Positions 21,439 through 30,270 are shown, numbered from the stretch's first letter. The stretch is 36,934 nt of DNA from an uncultured Eubacteriales bacterium (GCA_902795275.1 CADBKQ010000021.1:1-36934), one strand, 5' to 3'. Translations and numbers: made by a program. The notes: generated from the letters alone by a model not told the origin.

Positions 21439-24400
21439 GTGAAGTGCTCGCCCGGAGCGAAAAACTCCGGGAGAAAATGACGCTGCAAAACCTGTTTGAC
21501 CTGATCTGCGGCGACGGCAGCAAGGTGGCGGCGCGGTGGCTGGAGAAGGACGAGGAAAAGTCCGTCACGTTCGCGGAATACAAAACGAAAACCTACGCTG
21601 TGGCGGCGTTCCTGCGTTCCGCGCTGGGTGAAAGGTACAAGGGAAAGTTTATCGGCATCCAGGCGGACACCTGTCCCGAATGGTTTTATTTGTTCTGGGG
21701 CGTGATGGCGGCGGGATACAACGCCGTGCTGATGGACTTTACCCTGTCGGACGAAATGACCGCCTATATCCTGGGCCAGGCCGGGGCGATTGCGGTGATC
21801 GGCAAGGCGGCGCGGAAGCTGCCGGATACAATTGCCCAGTTCACCATCAAGCAGCTGTCCATGGCGCAGGAAGCCAAGGGCTTCAAGCCCGATTTCGGGG
21901 ACATGGTGGCCCTGTGTACCTCCGGTACCACGGACACCAGCCGGGTGTTCGTGTACAATGAAAAGGCGGTGTGCAGCCAGGTGCTGAACGCGGAAATGCT
22001 GTACCACGCCAACCAGCGCATCATCTGCGACGAGCCCCGGCGGCAGCTGGCGTTCCTGCCCTACCACCACATTTTCGGGTTCATGGTGTGCCTGCAATGG
22101 ATTCACTTCCTGGGCTACGAAACGATTTATCTCCATGACCGCAGCCCCCAGTGCATTCAAATGACCGCCCAGCGTTTCAAGATCACCCATTTGATGGCTG
22201 TGCCGCTGCTGGCGAATAATCTGAGCGTGGCGCTGAATAAAAAGGTAGCCAAAGAGCCACGCTTGAAGCGGGCGGCGTTCAAGACCCTGCGGGGCCTGAG
22301 CTTAGCTTTGCAAAGCGTCGCGCCCGGCTTCGGGCTGGACTTCGCACGGAATGTGCTGTTCAAGTCCATCACCGAGCAGATGCTGGGCTCCGACGTGCGC
22401 TGCATTATTTTGGGCGGCAGCCACACCCCCAAAGAGCACATGCGCACCCTGTCCGCCCTGGGCTACTTCACGGTGTCGGGCTTCGGCATGACGGAAACGG
22501 GCATCACCTCCGTGGAAACCAACATGAACGTCATCACCCGCACCTCCGGTTCCGTGGGCCGTCCCCTCAGCAGCGCGGAATACCGGGTGCAGAGCGACGG
22601 CGAAAAGAGCAACCGGGGCGAAATGTACATCCGCGGCAACACCATCCACACGGGTCGGCTGGTGGACGGAAAACTCCTGCCGCCCAGCTTGGATGATGAG
22701 GGCTGGTTCCGCACGGGCGATATTGTCCGATTGGAAAAGGGAAGCCGCATGTATGTGGAGGGCCGGGCCAAGGACGTGATCATTAACGAGTCCGGCGAAA
22801 ACGTGTACCCCGACGAGATCGAGGACGCTTTCGGCGCGCTGGAGGGCGTGGAGCAGTTCTGCGTGCTGGGCGTGAAGGCCCAGGGCAAGAAGCAGGAAAA
22901 GGAAGAAAAGGGCATTCTGTCCCACCTGCCGCATCTGCCGCTCAAGAAAAAAGGCGCGGTGGATTACGAAGACATTACGCTCGTTCTGAACTTAGGCCAG
23001 CATTATAAAGACGACGATTACATCGCTTCCCTCATGGCCCAGGTGCGGCGCATCAACAGCGGCCTGCCCGCCCTCAAGCGGGTGAACCGGGTGCTGGTGA
23101 CCAGCGAAAAATTCCAGACCGCCGGGGGCATCAAGGTGAAGCGCCTGGCCCTGAAAAAGCAGATCGAGGAAAAGAAGCTGGCCTACCGGGAGATCGACTT
23201 CAACCGCAAGGGCGAAAACGAAATCGAAGAAAACAAGCCGCTGATTCAGGAAGAAAATACGCCCTCCGACCTGCAATTGGAGGAAATCAAGCAGAAGGTT
23301 CGCGCCGTGTACGCCGAGACCCTGGACGTGGCGCCCGACCAGATCCGGGACGACGCCCACTTCATCGACGAGCTGGGCGGCGACAGTTTGCAGGTGCTGG
23401 GCATGAGCCTCAAAATCGAGGAGCAGTTCAACGTGCTCATTCCCACCGAGGAGTACGGCAAGTGCACCACGGTGAACGACCTGTCCGCCCTGCTGTACGC
23501 GAAAGTCCGGGGCGACGTGGCCTATGAGAGCAAGGGTGAAGAAAGCCAGGAGCCCGTGACGCCCATCACCCGCTTCGAGGATTCCCCGGAGTTCAAAGCC
23601 TTTGAAAAGCGCTACCAGTCCCTGATGGGCGAGGGCCAGGAGAACCCCTACTTCGTGGCCCACGATTCGCCGCTGCTGGACAAGAGCTTCGTGGACAACC
23701 AGTGGATGCTGGACTTCGGCTCCTACAACTACGTGGGCATGAGCGGCCGGGAGGAAACCAAGGCCGCCGCCAAGGCCGCCATCGACAAGTACGGCACCTC
23801 CGCTTCCGGCAGCCGCCTGCTGGCGGGCGAAAAGAGCATCCACAAGGAGCTGGAAGCCGCCATCGCCGAATGGAAGCACACCGAAACCGCCCTGGTGCTG
23901 GTGGGCGGACATTCCACCAACGTGACCTTCGTGGGCAATTTCTGCGGCAAGGGCGATTTGATCGTCTACGACGCCATCGCCCACAACTCCATCGAGCAGG
24001 GATGCCGCCTCAGCCAGGCCACCGCCAAGCCCTTCCCCCACAGCGACGTGAACGCCCTGGAAAGCATCCTGCGCACCCAGCGCCACAAGTTCGGCAAGGT
24101 GCTGATCGTGATCGAAGGCGCGTACTCCATGGACGGCGACATCGCGCCGGTGCCGGAGTTTGTGAAGCTGAAAAAGAAGTACGGCTGCTTCCTGATGGTG
24201 GACGAGGCCCACTCCGCCTGCGTCATCGGCCGGACCGGCGGCGGCGTGGACGAATACTTCGGCCTGGCTCCGGACGACATCGATATCAAGTACGGCACGC
24301 TTTCCAAGGGCCTGGGCACCTGCGGCGGCTATCTGGCGGGCTCCCGCGCCATCATCGACTATATGCGCTACAACCTGCCGGGCTTCGTGTTCTCCGTGGG

Positions 24401-24779
24401 CATTTCCCCGCCCCTGGCCGCGGCCAGCCTGGAAGCCATCAAGCTCCTGCGCTCTGACCCCAGCATCATGGAGCGGATGCGGCGCAACATCAAGTGCTTC
24501 GTGGAGGAAGCCCACAAGCGGCATTTCAACACCTGCCTGGCCGGAGAGACCGCCATTATCCCCATCCTGGTTGGCAAGGACGAGGACGCCTGGGAGCTAT
24601 CCAACCGCCTGCGCAAGAAGGGCGTCATCGTGCCCCCCGCCGTGTATCCCGCCGTACCGAAGAACAAGGCGCGCCTCCGCTTCTGCGTCATCAGCGAGCA
24701 TAAGCCCGAGGAAATCATCGAAGCGCTCGATAAGCTGCAAGAGTGCGCGAAGGAAGCTGGTATTCAGCTGCCGGAATAA
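21435..24779 (+). CDS. Acyl-AMP ligase / acyl carrier protein / alpha-oxoamine synthase fusion
   Basis: A 1114-residue trifunctional protein. Residues 1-585: ANL-family adenylating domain, with A3-type loop LCTSGTTDTSRVFVYNEKA (160-178), GFGMTETG (349-356), WFRTGD (424-429), KDVIINESGENVYPDEIE (446-463), and the C-terminal catalytic-Lys region AGGIKVKR (563-570). Residues 612-690: acyl carrier protein with the phosphopantetheine Ser651 in LGGDSL. Residues 735-1110: PLP-dependent alpha-oxoamine synthase (KBL/KAPA synthase/serine palmitoyltransferase family), with TSASGSRLLAG, EGAYSMDGD, DEAHS (923-927), the PLP Lys957 in GTLSKGLGTCGG, and FVFSVGISPP. Predicted route: a fatty acid is adenylated, loaded on the internal ACP, and condensed with an amino acid to a 3-keto amine. 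The overlapping SDR would reduce it. The acyl chain and amino acid are unknown. Confidence 0.9.
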   Translation: MSEVLARSEKLREKMTLQNLFDLICGDGSKVAARWLEKDEEKSVTFAEYKTKTYAVAAFLRSALGERYKGKFIGIQADTCPEWFYLFWGVMAAGYNAVLMDFTLSDEMTAYILGQAGAIAVIGKAARKLPDTIAQFTIKQLSMAQEAKGFKPDFGDMVALCTSGTTDTSRVFVYNEKAVCSQVLNAEMLYHANQRIICDEPRRQLAFLPYHHIFGFMVCLQWIHFLGYETIYLHDRSPQCIQMTAQRFKITHLMAVPLLANNLSVALNKKVAKEPRLKRAAFKTLRGLSLALQSVAPGFGLDFARNVLFKSITEQMLGSDVRCIILGGSHTPKEHMRTLSALGYFTVSGFGMTETGITSVETNMNVITRTSGSVGRPLSSAEYRVQSDGEKSNRGEMYIRGNTIHTGRLVDGKLLPPSLDDEGWFRTGDIVRLEKGSRMYVEGRAKDVIINESGENVYPDEIEDAFGALEGVEQFCVLGVKAQGKKQEKEEKGILSHLPHLPLKKKGAVDYEDITLVLNLGQHYKDDDYIASLMAQVRRINSGLPALKRVNRVLVTSEKFQTAGGIKVKRLALKKQIEEKKLAYREIDFNRKGENEIEENKPLIQEENTPSDLQLEEIKQKVRAVYAETLDVAPDQIRDDAHFIDELGGDSLQVLGMSLKIEEQFNVLIPTEEYGKCTTVNDLSALLYAKVRGDVAYESKGEESQEPVTPITRFEDSPEFKAFEKRYQSLMGEGQENPYFVAHDSPLLDKSFVDNQWMLDFGSYNYVGMSGREETKAAAKAAIDKYGTSASGSRLLAGEKSIHKELEAAIAEWKHTETALVLVGGHSTNVTFVGNFCGKGDLIVYDAIAHNSIEQGCRLSQATAKPFPHSDVNALESILRTQRHKFGKVLIVIEGAYSMDGDIAPVPEFVKLKKKYGCFLMVDEAHSACVIGRTGGGVDEYFGLAPDDIDIKYGTLSKGLGTCGGYLAGSRAIIDYMRYNLPGFVFSVGISPPLAAASLEAIKLLRSDPSIMERMRRNIKCFVEEAHKRHFNTCLAGETAIIPILVGKDEDAWELSNRLRKKGVIVPPAVYPAVPKNKARLRFCVISEHKPEEIIEALDKLQECAKEAGIQLPE

Positions 24780-24780
24780 G

Positions 24781-25290
24781 GAGTACGCTGGGGGCTGCGC
24801 GCCCCCAGACCTGCGGCAAGGGATTTCATCCCTTGCATCCCAATAAGCGAAATTACTCCGTTGGGAAAACCCGACAGTTTCCGCTTGCTGCGCTGGGGTT
24901 TACGAAAGTTAGAAGGCTTCTGGCCCAAGAAAGCCGGGAAAATCCCAGAGGAAAAGTTTACTTTTCCCTTGGGATTATTCCCAGGCTTTCCCCGGATGCA
25001 AAGCATCCGGGATGGCGGCTTCGCCGCCGGGCCAGAAGCACAACGGCGTCAAGCCAGACATCCGCGTTCCTCCACGCAACAGCGGGAATTAAGATGATAT
25101 TCCCCACCAAAAAGCATCCGCTATTGCGGGTCCAGGGCGGTCACCGCCCTGGTGGGGACGAACCGCAGACGACCGCTTGTAGCGGAAATCTCGTCTGCGG
25201 TGAGATCAGCCGAAACGAGCAATCTCCGCAGGAGTTGCGACGATTGAGGCTGCGGAAGGGGCAAAGCCCCGCCGTTCCCTTTCGTGACTT
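24781..25290. repeat. Dispersed hairpin-rich element, copy A
   Basis: A non-coding stretch beginning GTACGCTGGGGGCTGCGCGCCCCCAG. It contains a 124-nt nested-hairpin core (24916-25039): outer stem GCTTCTGGCCC / GGGCCAGAAGC, inner AAAGCC/GGCTTT and GGAAAAGTTTACTTTTCC, then CCGGATGC/GCATCCGG and GGCGGCTTCGCCGCC. It is followed by the palindrome CCAGGGCGGTCACCGCCCTGG and about 110 bp unique to this copy. The same core occurs at 28487-28610 and, inverted, at 32965-33088. No gene seen here. Confidence 0.8.
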
Positions 25291-25343
25291 AAAGTGTATT
25301 ATAAAACCATCATAACGTGAAACAGTAAGAAGGAGAAAGAAAA

Positions 25344-26165
25344 ATGAGCGAATGCACCCACGACTGCTCCACCTGCGGGGCGAACTGTCCCAGCCGGGAT
25401 CAGCAGCAGAGCCTGCTGGAAAAGCCCCACGCGGGCACGAACATCAAAAAAGTCATCGCCGTGATGAGCGGCAAGGGCGGCGTCGGCAAGTCCCTGGTCA
25501 CCGCGCTGCTGGCCGTGCTGGCCCAGCGGGCGGGCTACAAGACCGCCATCCTGGACGCCGACATCACCGGCCCTTCCATCCCCAAGGCTTTCGGCATCAA
25601 GCAGAACGCCATGGGCAACGAAGAAGGCATCCTGCCGGTGGAGAGCAAAACCGGCATCAAGCTGATGAGCCTGAACCTGCTGCTGGACGACGAAACCGCG
25701 CCCGTGGTGTGGCGCGGCCCGGTCATCGCGGGCACCGTCAAGCAGTTCTGGACGGACGTGCTCTGGGGCGACATTGACATTATGTTCATCGACATGCCTC
25801 CGGGAACCGGCGACGTGCCGCTGACCGTGTTCCAGTCCGTGCCGGTCAACGGCGCGGTGGTGGTCACCACGCCCCAGGAGCTGGTGGGTATGATCGTGGA
25901 AAAGGCCATGAACATGGCGGACATGATGCAGATTCCCGTGAAGGGCATCGTGGAGAACATGAGCTACGTGGTATGCCCGGACTGCGGCAAGCACGTTTCC
26001 GTGTTCGGCGAAAGCCACGCCGACGAAACCGCCCAGCGCTTCGGCGTGCCGGTGCTGGGCAAGCTGCCCATCAATCCCAAGCTGACCGCCGCCTGCGACA
26101 GCGGCCTCATCGAGCTGTTTGAGGGCGACTGGCTGAATGACGCACTGAAAGACATCATGAAGTGA
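25344..26165 (+). CDS. Mrp/NBP35-family Fe-S cluster carrier ATPase
   Basis: A 273-residue P-loop ATPase: deviant Walker A GKGGVGKS (43-50), DADITGPSIPKAFG, IDMPPGTGD, and a C-terminal CPDC pair in VVCPDCGKHV that would bind the bridging cluster. The N-terminus carries a four-Cys motif (Cys4, 8, 11, 15), like eukaryotic NBP35 and many clostridial homologues but absent from classical Mrp/ApbC. It probably assembles or transfers [4Fe-4S] clusters in the cytosol. AAGGAG precedes the ATG. It is monocistronic between a repeat element and a terminator. Confidence 0.93.
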   Translation: MSECTHDCSTCGANCPSRDQQQSLLEKPHAGTNIKKVIAVMSGKGGVGKSLVTALLAVLAQRAGYKTAILDADITGPSIPKAFGIKQNAMGNEEGILPVESKTGIKLMSLNLLLDDETAPVVWRGPVIAGTVKQFWTDVLWGDIDIMFIDMPPGTGDVPLTVFQSVPVNGAVVVTTPQELVGMIVEKAMNMADMMQIPVKGIVENMSYVVCPDCGKHVSVFGESHADETAQRFGVPVLGKLPINPKLTAACDSGLIELFEGDWLNDALKDIMK

Positions 26166-26179
26166 TTAAAAAACGCAAT

Positions 26180-26212
26180 CAGGGACAGGAAAAAACCTGT
26201 CCCTGGTTTTTT
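26180..26212 (+). terminator. Terminator of the NBP35-like gene
   Basis: A perfect 10-bp stem CAGGGACAGG / CCTGTCCCTG with an A6 loop, followed by GTTTTTT. Confidence 0.92.
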
Positions 26213-26221
26213 CATTCAAAC

Positions 26222-26251
26222 AAAAACCCGCCGTCCACGGAGGACGGCGGG
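26222..26251 (-). terminator. Terminator of the xpt-BMP operon
   Basis: Minus strand CCCGCCGTCC / GGACGGCGGG (10 bp) followed by TTTTTG, placed 16 nt past the stop codon. Confidence 0.92.
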
Positions 26252-26266
26252 CAGGGAAAGAAAGGA

Positions 26267-27469
26267 TCAGAAAGCGGTGTTCAGCAGTTCGATGCCGTCG
26301 ATGCTGGCGTCGAAGTAAGGAGCGGAACGGTATTCGGATTCATGGAAGTAACCGTCATAGACGATCTTGGTGTCTTCCACGAACGCGCCGTCGGTGGCAT
26401 CCAGGGGCTTCCAATCCTCGGCCATGGGCTGGCCTTCCACGGTGATGAAGCCTTCGGTGGCGGTGTCGTACACCTTCTTGGTGCCGGCGGCGAATTCGGC
26501 CTTGGCGGCTTCGATGGCTTCCACGGTGCCTTCGGCGGCCACGGCGGTGTTCACGTCGGTCAGCACGACAGAGCCGGTTTCGATGGTGCCGGTCCAGTCA
26601 GTGGCGATGGCTTCGCCAGCGGCCTTCTGGTTGATGATGTATTCAAAGTAGGGCGCCCAGTTGATGCGGGAAGCCACGATGAAGGTGTTGGGGCAGCTTT
26701 CCACGGTAGAGCCGTTGTAGCTCACGTCGGGGATACCGGCGTTTTCACAGGCGGTGGGAGCGCCCATGGAGTCGGCGTGCTGGCTGATCAGGTCGCAGCC
26801 CGCGGCGATCAGGGCTTCGGCGGCAGCCTTTTCTTCCTTCTCGTCGTACCAGGAACCGGTGAACTGCACCTTCATGGTGACATCGGGGCAGACGCTCTTC
26901 GCGCCCAGATAGAAGCTGGTGTAGCCGGAAACCACTTCGGCATAGGTGAAAGCGCCAACGTAGCCCATCAGGGGCGCTTCGCCCTTGAGCTTGCCGGCGG
27001 CCTTGATCTCGTTCAGCTTCATGCCGGCGGCGATGCCCGCCAGGTAGCGGCCTTCATAGATCGCGGCGAAAGCGTTATGGAAGTTGGGCAGGTTTTCCAC
27101 GTGGGCGCTGGTGCCGGTGGCGTGGCAGAATTCCACGTCAGGCAGCTGCCGGGCAGCGTCCAGCATGAAACTCTCATGGCCAAAGCTGTCGGCAAAGATG
27201 ATGTTGCAGCCTTCGTCCGCCAGGTCCAGGGCGGCTTCGGTGCATTCGTTGGATTCGGGGATATTGCGCTTGATGATCACCTGGTCGTCGCTCAGGCCCA
27301 GCTTTTCCTTGGCTTCTTCAACACCCTTGATGAAGTTGAGGTCGTAGGTGGAGTCTTCGTCGTGCAGCAGGATCACGCCCAGCTTCACGCCTTCCACGCC
27401 GTCAGCCAGCGCGGACACGCAGCCCAGGCACAGCGCCAGAGTGAGCAGCAGAGCAAGCAGTTTCTTCAT
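26267..27469 (-). CDS. BMP-family (PnrA-like) substrate-binding protein
   Basis: A 400-residue exported protein of the Bmp/PnrA family (PF02608), usually the nucleoside-binding component of an ABC importer. Signal peptide MKKLLALLLTLALCLGCVSALA; the Cys at 17 is not in a good lipobox, so signal peptidase I cleavage after ALA is as likely. Family features: FIKGVEEAKEKLGL, CNIIFADSFGHESFMLDAARQLPDVEFCHATGT, NFHNAFAAIYEGRYLAGIAAGM, MGYVGAFTYAEVVSGYTSFYLGAKSVCPD. GGAGGAGG precedes the ATG. It lies 45 nt downstream of xpt in the same transcript, suggesting purine nucleoside or base uptake. No permease or ATPase is nearby, so it must use one encoded elsewhere. Confidence 0.9.
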   Translation of the reverse strand: MKKLLALLLTLALCLGCVSALADGVEGVKLGVILLHDEDSTYDLNFIKGVEEAKEKLGLSDDQVIIKRNIPESNECTEAALDLADEGCNIIFADSFGHESFMLDAARQLPDVEFCHATGTSAHVENLPNFHNAFAAIYEGRYLAGIAAGMKLNEIKAAGKLKGEAPLMGYVGAFTYAEVVSGYTSFYLGAKSVCPDVTMKVQFTGSWYDEKEEKAAAEALIAAGCDLISQHADSMGAPTACENAGIPDVSYNGSTVESCPNTFIVASRINWAPYFEYIINQKAAGEAIATDWTGTIETGSVVLTDVNTAVAAEGTVEAIEAAKAEFAAGTKKVYDTATEGFITVEGQPMAEDWKPLDATDGAFVEDTKIVYDGYFHESEYRSAPYFDASIDGIELLNTAF

Positions 27470-27514
27470 GTCAGATTTTCCTCCTCCAAATGTGGTTGGA
27501 TGGTAATATATTTG

Positions 27515-28093
27515 TCAGTCGTCCGCCAGGAGGATCTTGCCGTCCTCGATGCCGGTTACGACTGCCAAAGACTGGATGTTGACGCCCATGGCGCGGATGT
27601 TCTTTCCGCCGGGCATGAAGCCCTTTTCGATGCCGATGCCGATGCCGATCACCTGGCACCCGGTCTGGGCGCAGAGGGCCATCATGCCCTGGCAGGCCTG
27701 GCCGTCGGACAGGAAGTCGTCCACGATCAGCACGCGGCTGCCCTGGGGCAGATATTTTTTATCGGCGCGGATGATGTTTTCCCGCTTGTGGGTGAAGGAA
27801 TACACGCTGGCCTGGGCCACGTCGGGGCTCTGCACCACGGTGGCGGCCTTCTTGGCGAACAGCACCGGCACGTCGCCCATGGCATGGGCGGTGGTCAGGG
27901 CCAGGGCAATGCCGCTGGCTTCCACGGTCAGGATCAGGTCGGGCTTTTCACCGGCGAACCGCTTCGCCAGCTCTTCGCCCATCCGGAACATCAGCCCGGT
28001 GTCAATGCGGTGGTTCAAAAACATGTCTACTTTGATAATATCATTTCCGATGGCGATACCGTCCTGGAGAATGGCTTGTTTCAGTTCACGCAT
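27515..28093 (-). CDS. xpt: Xanthine phosphoribosyltransferase
   Basis: A 192-residue type I phosphoribosyltransferase that converts xanthine plus PRPP to XMP in purine salvage. The PRPP loop VLIVDDFLSDGQA is at 121-133. The sequence closely follows B. subtilis Xpt along its length (KVDMFLNHRIDTGLMFRMGEELAKRF, LTVEASGIALA, ASVYSFTHKRENIIRA, GIGIEKGFMPGGKNI). The ATG at 28093 has GGGAGG 9 nt upstream; a longer reading to 28210 runs over the promoter. First gene of an operon with the BMP protein. The 5' leader is only about 55 nt, too short for the purine riboswitch often found before xpt. Confidence 0.95.
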   Translation of the reverse strand: MRELKQAILQDGIAIGNDIIKVDMFLNHRIDTGLMFRMGEELAKRFAGEKPDLILTVEASGIALALTTAHAMGDVPVLFAKKAATVVQSPDVAQASVYSFTHKRENIIRADKKYLPQGSRVLIVDDFLSDGQACQGMMALCAQTGCQVIGIGIGIEKGFMPGGKNIRAMGVNIQSLAVVTGIEDGKILLADD

Positions 28094-28156
28094 GGTCTGC
28101 GCCTCCCTGCTGAGATCGGCGGTAAAAAGCCGAACATTCAAAGAAAATACGCCTCT

Positions 28157-28185
28157 ATTGTACAGAAAATGAACGAAAAAAGCAA
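28157..28185 (-). promoter_or_regulatory. Promoter of the xpt-BMP operon
   Basis: Minus strand TTGCTT (28185-28180), 17-nt spacer, TACAAT (28162-28157). Confidence 0.82.
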
Positions 28186-28352
28186 GCGTTTTTCCGAATA
28201 AATTCAACATTTTCTTTACTTGCCGGATATGGGAACATTTTTGCCGAATGTTTGTATGAAACGACTGTTTATACTTTCATTTACGCTGTTGAAGGGTATT
28301 GCTCCTTTACTATTCTGAGCCATGTTACTAAGGATTGAAAATCGAACAAAAT

Positions 28353-28765
28353 GGTAACGCTGGGGCTATGCGCCCCAGACCCCCACCAGGGGGATGATCC
28401 CCCTGGACCCGCACTTGGCGATATAACGCCGTTGGAATAAGCCGACAATCTTCGCCTGCTGCGCTGGGGTTTACGAAAGTTAGAGGGCTTCTGGCCCAAA
28501 AAAGCCGGAAAAATCCCAGGGGGAAAGTTTACTTTCCCCTGTGGATTATTCCCAGGCTTTCCCCGGATGCGAAGCATCCGGGCTGGCGGCTTCGCCGCCG
28601 GGCCAGAAGCATAACGGCACCAAGCCTGGCTTCCGCGTTTCTCCACGCAACAGCGGGAACCAAGCTCGGTCAGCAATTCAAGCAGCAACCGCAAATGCGG
28701 GTCCAGGGCGGTCACCGCCCTGGTGCGGGGTTCAGGGGCCGCATAGGCCCCTGCTTCGTTTCATT
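28353..28765. repeat. Dispersed hairpin-rich element, copy B
   Basis: Begins GTAACGCTGGGGCTATGCGCCCCAG and has a second small hairpin (CCAGGGGGATGATCCCCCTGG). It carries the 124-nt nested-hairpin core at 28487-28610, then CCAGGGCGGTCACCGCCCTGG and AGGGGCCGCATAGGCCCCT, ending CTGCTTCG. It is colinear with copy A. The gap from xpt to the next gene (28094-28788) otherwise holds only the xpt promoter and about 140 bp of AT-rich sequence in which I see nothing. Confidence 0.8.
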
Positions 28766-28788
28766 TCACCGCATAACTGTGTATAGTA

Positions 28789-30270
28789 TTATTTTCCCTG
28801 ATACGCTTCAAACGCATGCTGGCGGATGGCAAGGATTTCTGGCAGGCCCGCTTCTTCCACCTGTTGCACATACACGTCCCATTCGGCAACGATGTCCGCT
28901 TTGCCGGTGAGGAAACGGGGCCACCATTGATGCGTCACCTTGAGCACATTTTTCATCCCGGCATTCAATGCCGCTTCTTCCTCCGGGGTGTAGTTCATAA
29001 ATGCCTGGGGATAATACTCCGTAACCATGTCCACGTTGGACAGCGCTTCCGCGTAAGGCTGCCTTTCGGCGCGTTCCGTTTCCCTTTCGGGGCTCATGGC
29101 TTCCGTGTTTTCCCGGCGGATATAAACCGGCAAGACGCCTGACAGACCGCTCCTGAACGTTTTTTCGGAATACTCGGGGCGGTAAAAAGCGTCGATAAAG
29201 CGCATGGCCGCCTCAGGCGAAGCGCACCCGGCGCTGACGGACGCCCGGCAGGGGCGGATGTTCAGCCCGGAATAATCGTATGTCCAGCGGGCTTCGGATG
29301 TGGTGAGCATATCGCTGCTGTTGTCCAGCGGCGGCAGGGGAACATACTGGTCTTTCAGCGCCTCGCCAAACTGCGCTTCTGCGCTGCTCCCAAACGCCAC
29401 GCCGACGATGGCGGAACCGCGCTTGTCGCCATGGGACCGGGCCAGATAATCCTCTTGTTCTCCCCGGGTGGCTTTTTTGGAAATCAGTCCCTCCGCGTAC
29501 AGTTCATTCGCAAACAGCAGCAGCGCGCGGTAGCGGTCGTCCGCAGCGTAGTTTTTCACTTCGCCGTTTTCCGCAAAGAAGCCGTCAGGCCCGCCGTTGA
29601 TGAGCTGCACGCCCCAGGAGCCGATCAGATTGGTGATGGAATACGGGCTGCCGAACCAGCCGCAGTAATCCAGGGGGATTTCATCGTTCGGGTCGCCGTT
29701 GCCGTTGCAGTCGCTGTCCCGGAAAGCAGTCAGCACATTTTTCAGGTCCGCCAGCGTCCGTGGCATGGAAAGGTTCAGCGCGTCCAGCCAGGTCCGGTTG
29801 ATGAACATCACGGTTTCGCAGGCCGGTTCCACACCGAGAAAGGCGGGCACGCAATAGATGCTTTCATCTGCGTCCACGGCCAGCGCCAGGGTATCCGGCT
29901 CGTTGGAAAACATTTCTTCCATCGCGGGTGCATGGCGGAAGGAAAGGATGCTCAGCTCCGTAAACAGGCCGGGATGCGCGGCGGCGTCTTCGTCATTCAC
30001 GGCGTTGAACAGCAGGTCGGGGAGCTTTCCCGCGGCAATGCGCTTGTTTTTTTCCTTTTCCCATTCCTTTTCCGTCTTTTCCTCCCAGGCGATTTCCACG
30101 CCCGTATCCTCCGCAATCTCGCCAAGCAGCGCGTTCAGCGCGTCCCTGTCCGTTCCTTCCGGCAAAACGATCAGTCCCGTCATCGCCGTTTTCGGCGTTT
30201 CGGCGGATACCGCCCCCATTCCTCCGAAAAGAATCGCGCAGGATAATAAAATACAAACAAACCGTTTCAT
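28789..30270 (-). CDS. Extracellular solute-binding protein, family 1 (LplA-like)
   Basis: A 493-residue exported protein with signal peptide MKRFVCILLSCAILFGGMGAVSA and no convincing lipobox. Features of family 1 sugar/oligosaccharide binding proteins: KNKRIAAGKLPDLLFNAV, INRTWLDALNLSMPRTLADLKNVLTAFRDSDCNGNGDPNDEIPLDYCGW (calcium-loop-like DxNxNGxxDE), and the C-terminal repeat EEEAALNAGMKNVLKVTHQWWPRFLTGKADIVAEWDVYVQQVEEAG, typical of LplA-type proteins. No permease or ATPase genes adjoin it, so it is an orphan component. AAAGGAGG lies before the ATG at 30270; a shorter-spaced ATG at 30297 overlaps the RBS. Confidence 0.85.
   Translation of the reverse strand: MKRFVCILLSCAILFGGMGAVSAETPKTAMTGLIVLPEGTDRDALNALLGEIAEDTGVEIAWEEKTEKEWEKEKNKRIAAGKLPDLLFNAVNDEDAAAHPGLFTELSILSFRHAPAMEEMFSNEPDTLALAVDADESIYCVPAFLGVEPACETVMFINRTWLDALNLSMPRTLADLKNVLTAFRDSDCNGNGDPNDEIPLDYCGWFGSPYSITNLIGSWGVQLINGGPDGFFAENGEVKNYAADDRYRALLLFANELYAEGLISKKATRGEQEDYLARSHGDKRGSAIVGVAFGSSAEAQFGEALKDQYVPLPPLDNSSDMLTTSEARWTYDYSGLNIRPCRASVSAGCASPEAAMRFIDAFYRPEYSEKTFRSGLSGVLPVYIRRENTEAMSPERETERAERQPYAEALSNVDMVTEYYPQAFMNYTPEEEAALNAGMKNVLKVTHQWWPRFLTGKADIVAEWDVYVQQVEEAGLPEILAIRQHAFEAYQGK

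Noticed and set aside
24781..25315. Open frames of 80-190 codons through the dispersed element (copies A, B, C)
   Set aside because: Conservation between copies follows hairpin pairing, not reading frame, and the frames differ between copies.
28094..28160. Purine riboswitch before xpt
   Set aside because: The leader from the mapped promoter to the ATG is about 55 nt and has no purine-aptamer P2/P3 kissing-loop pattern.
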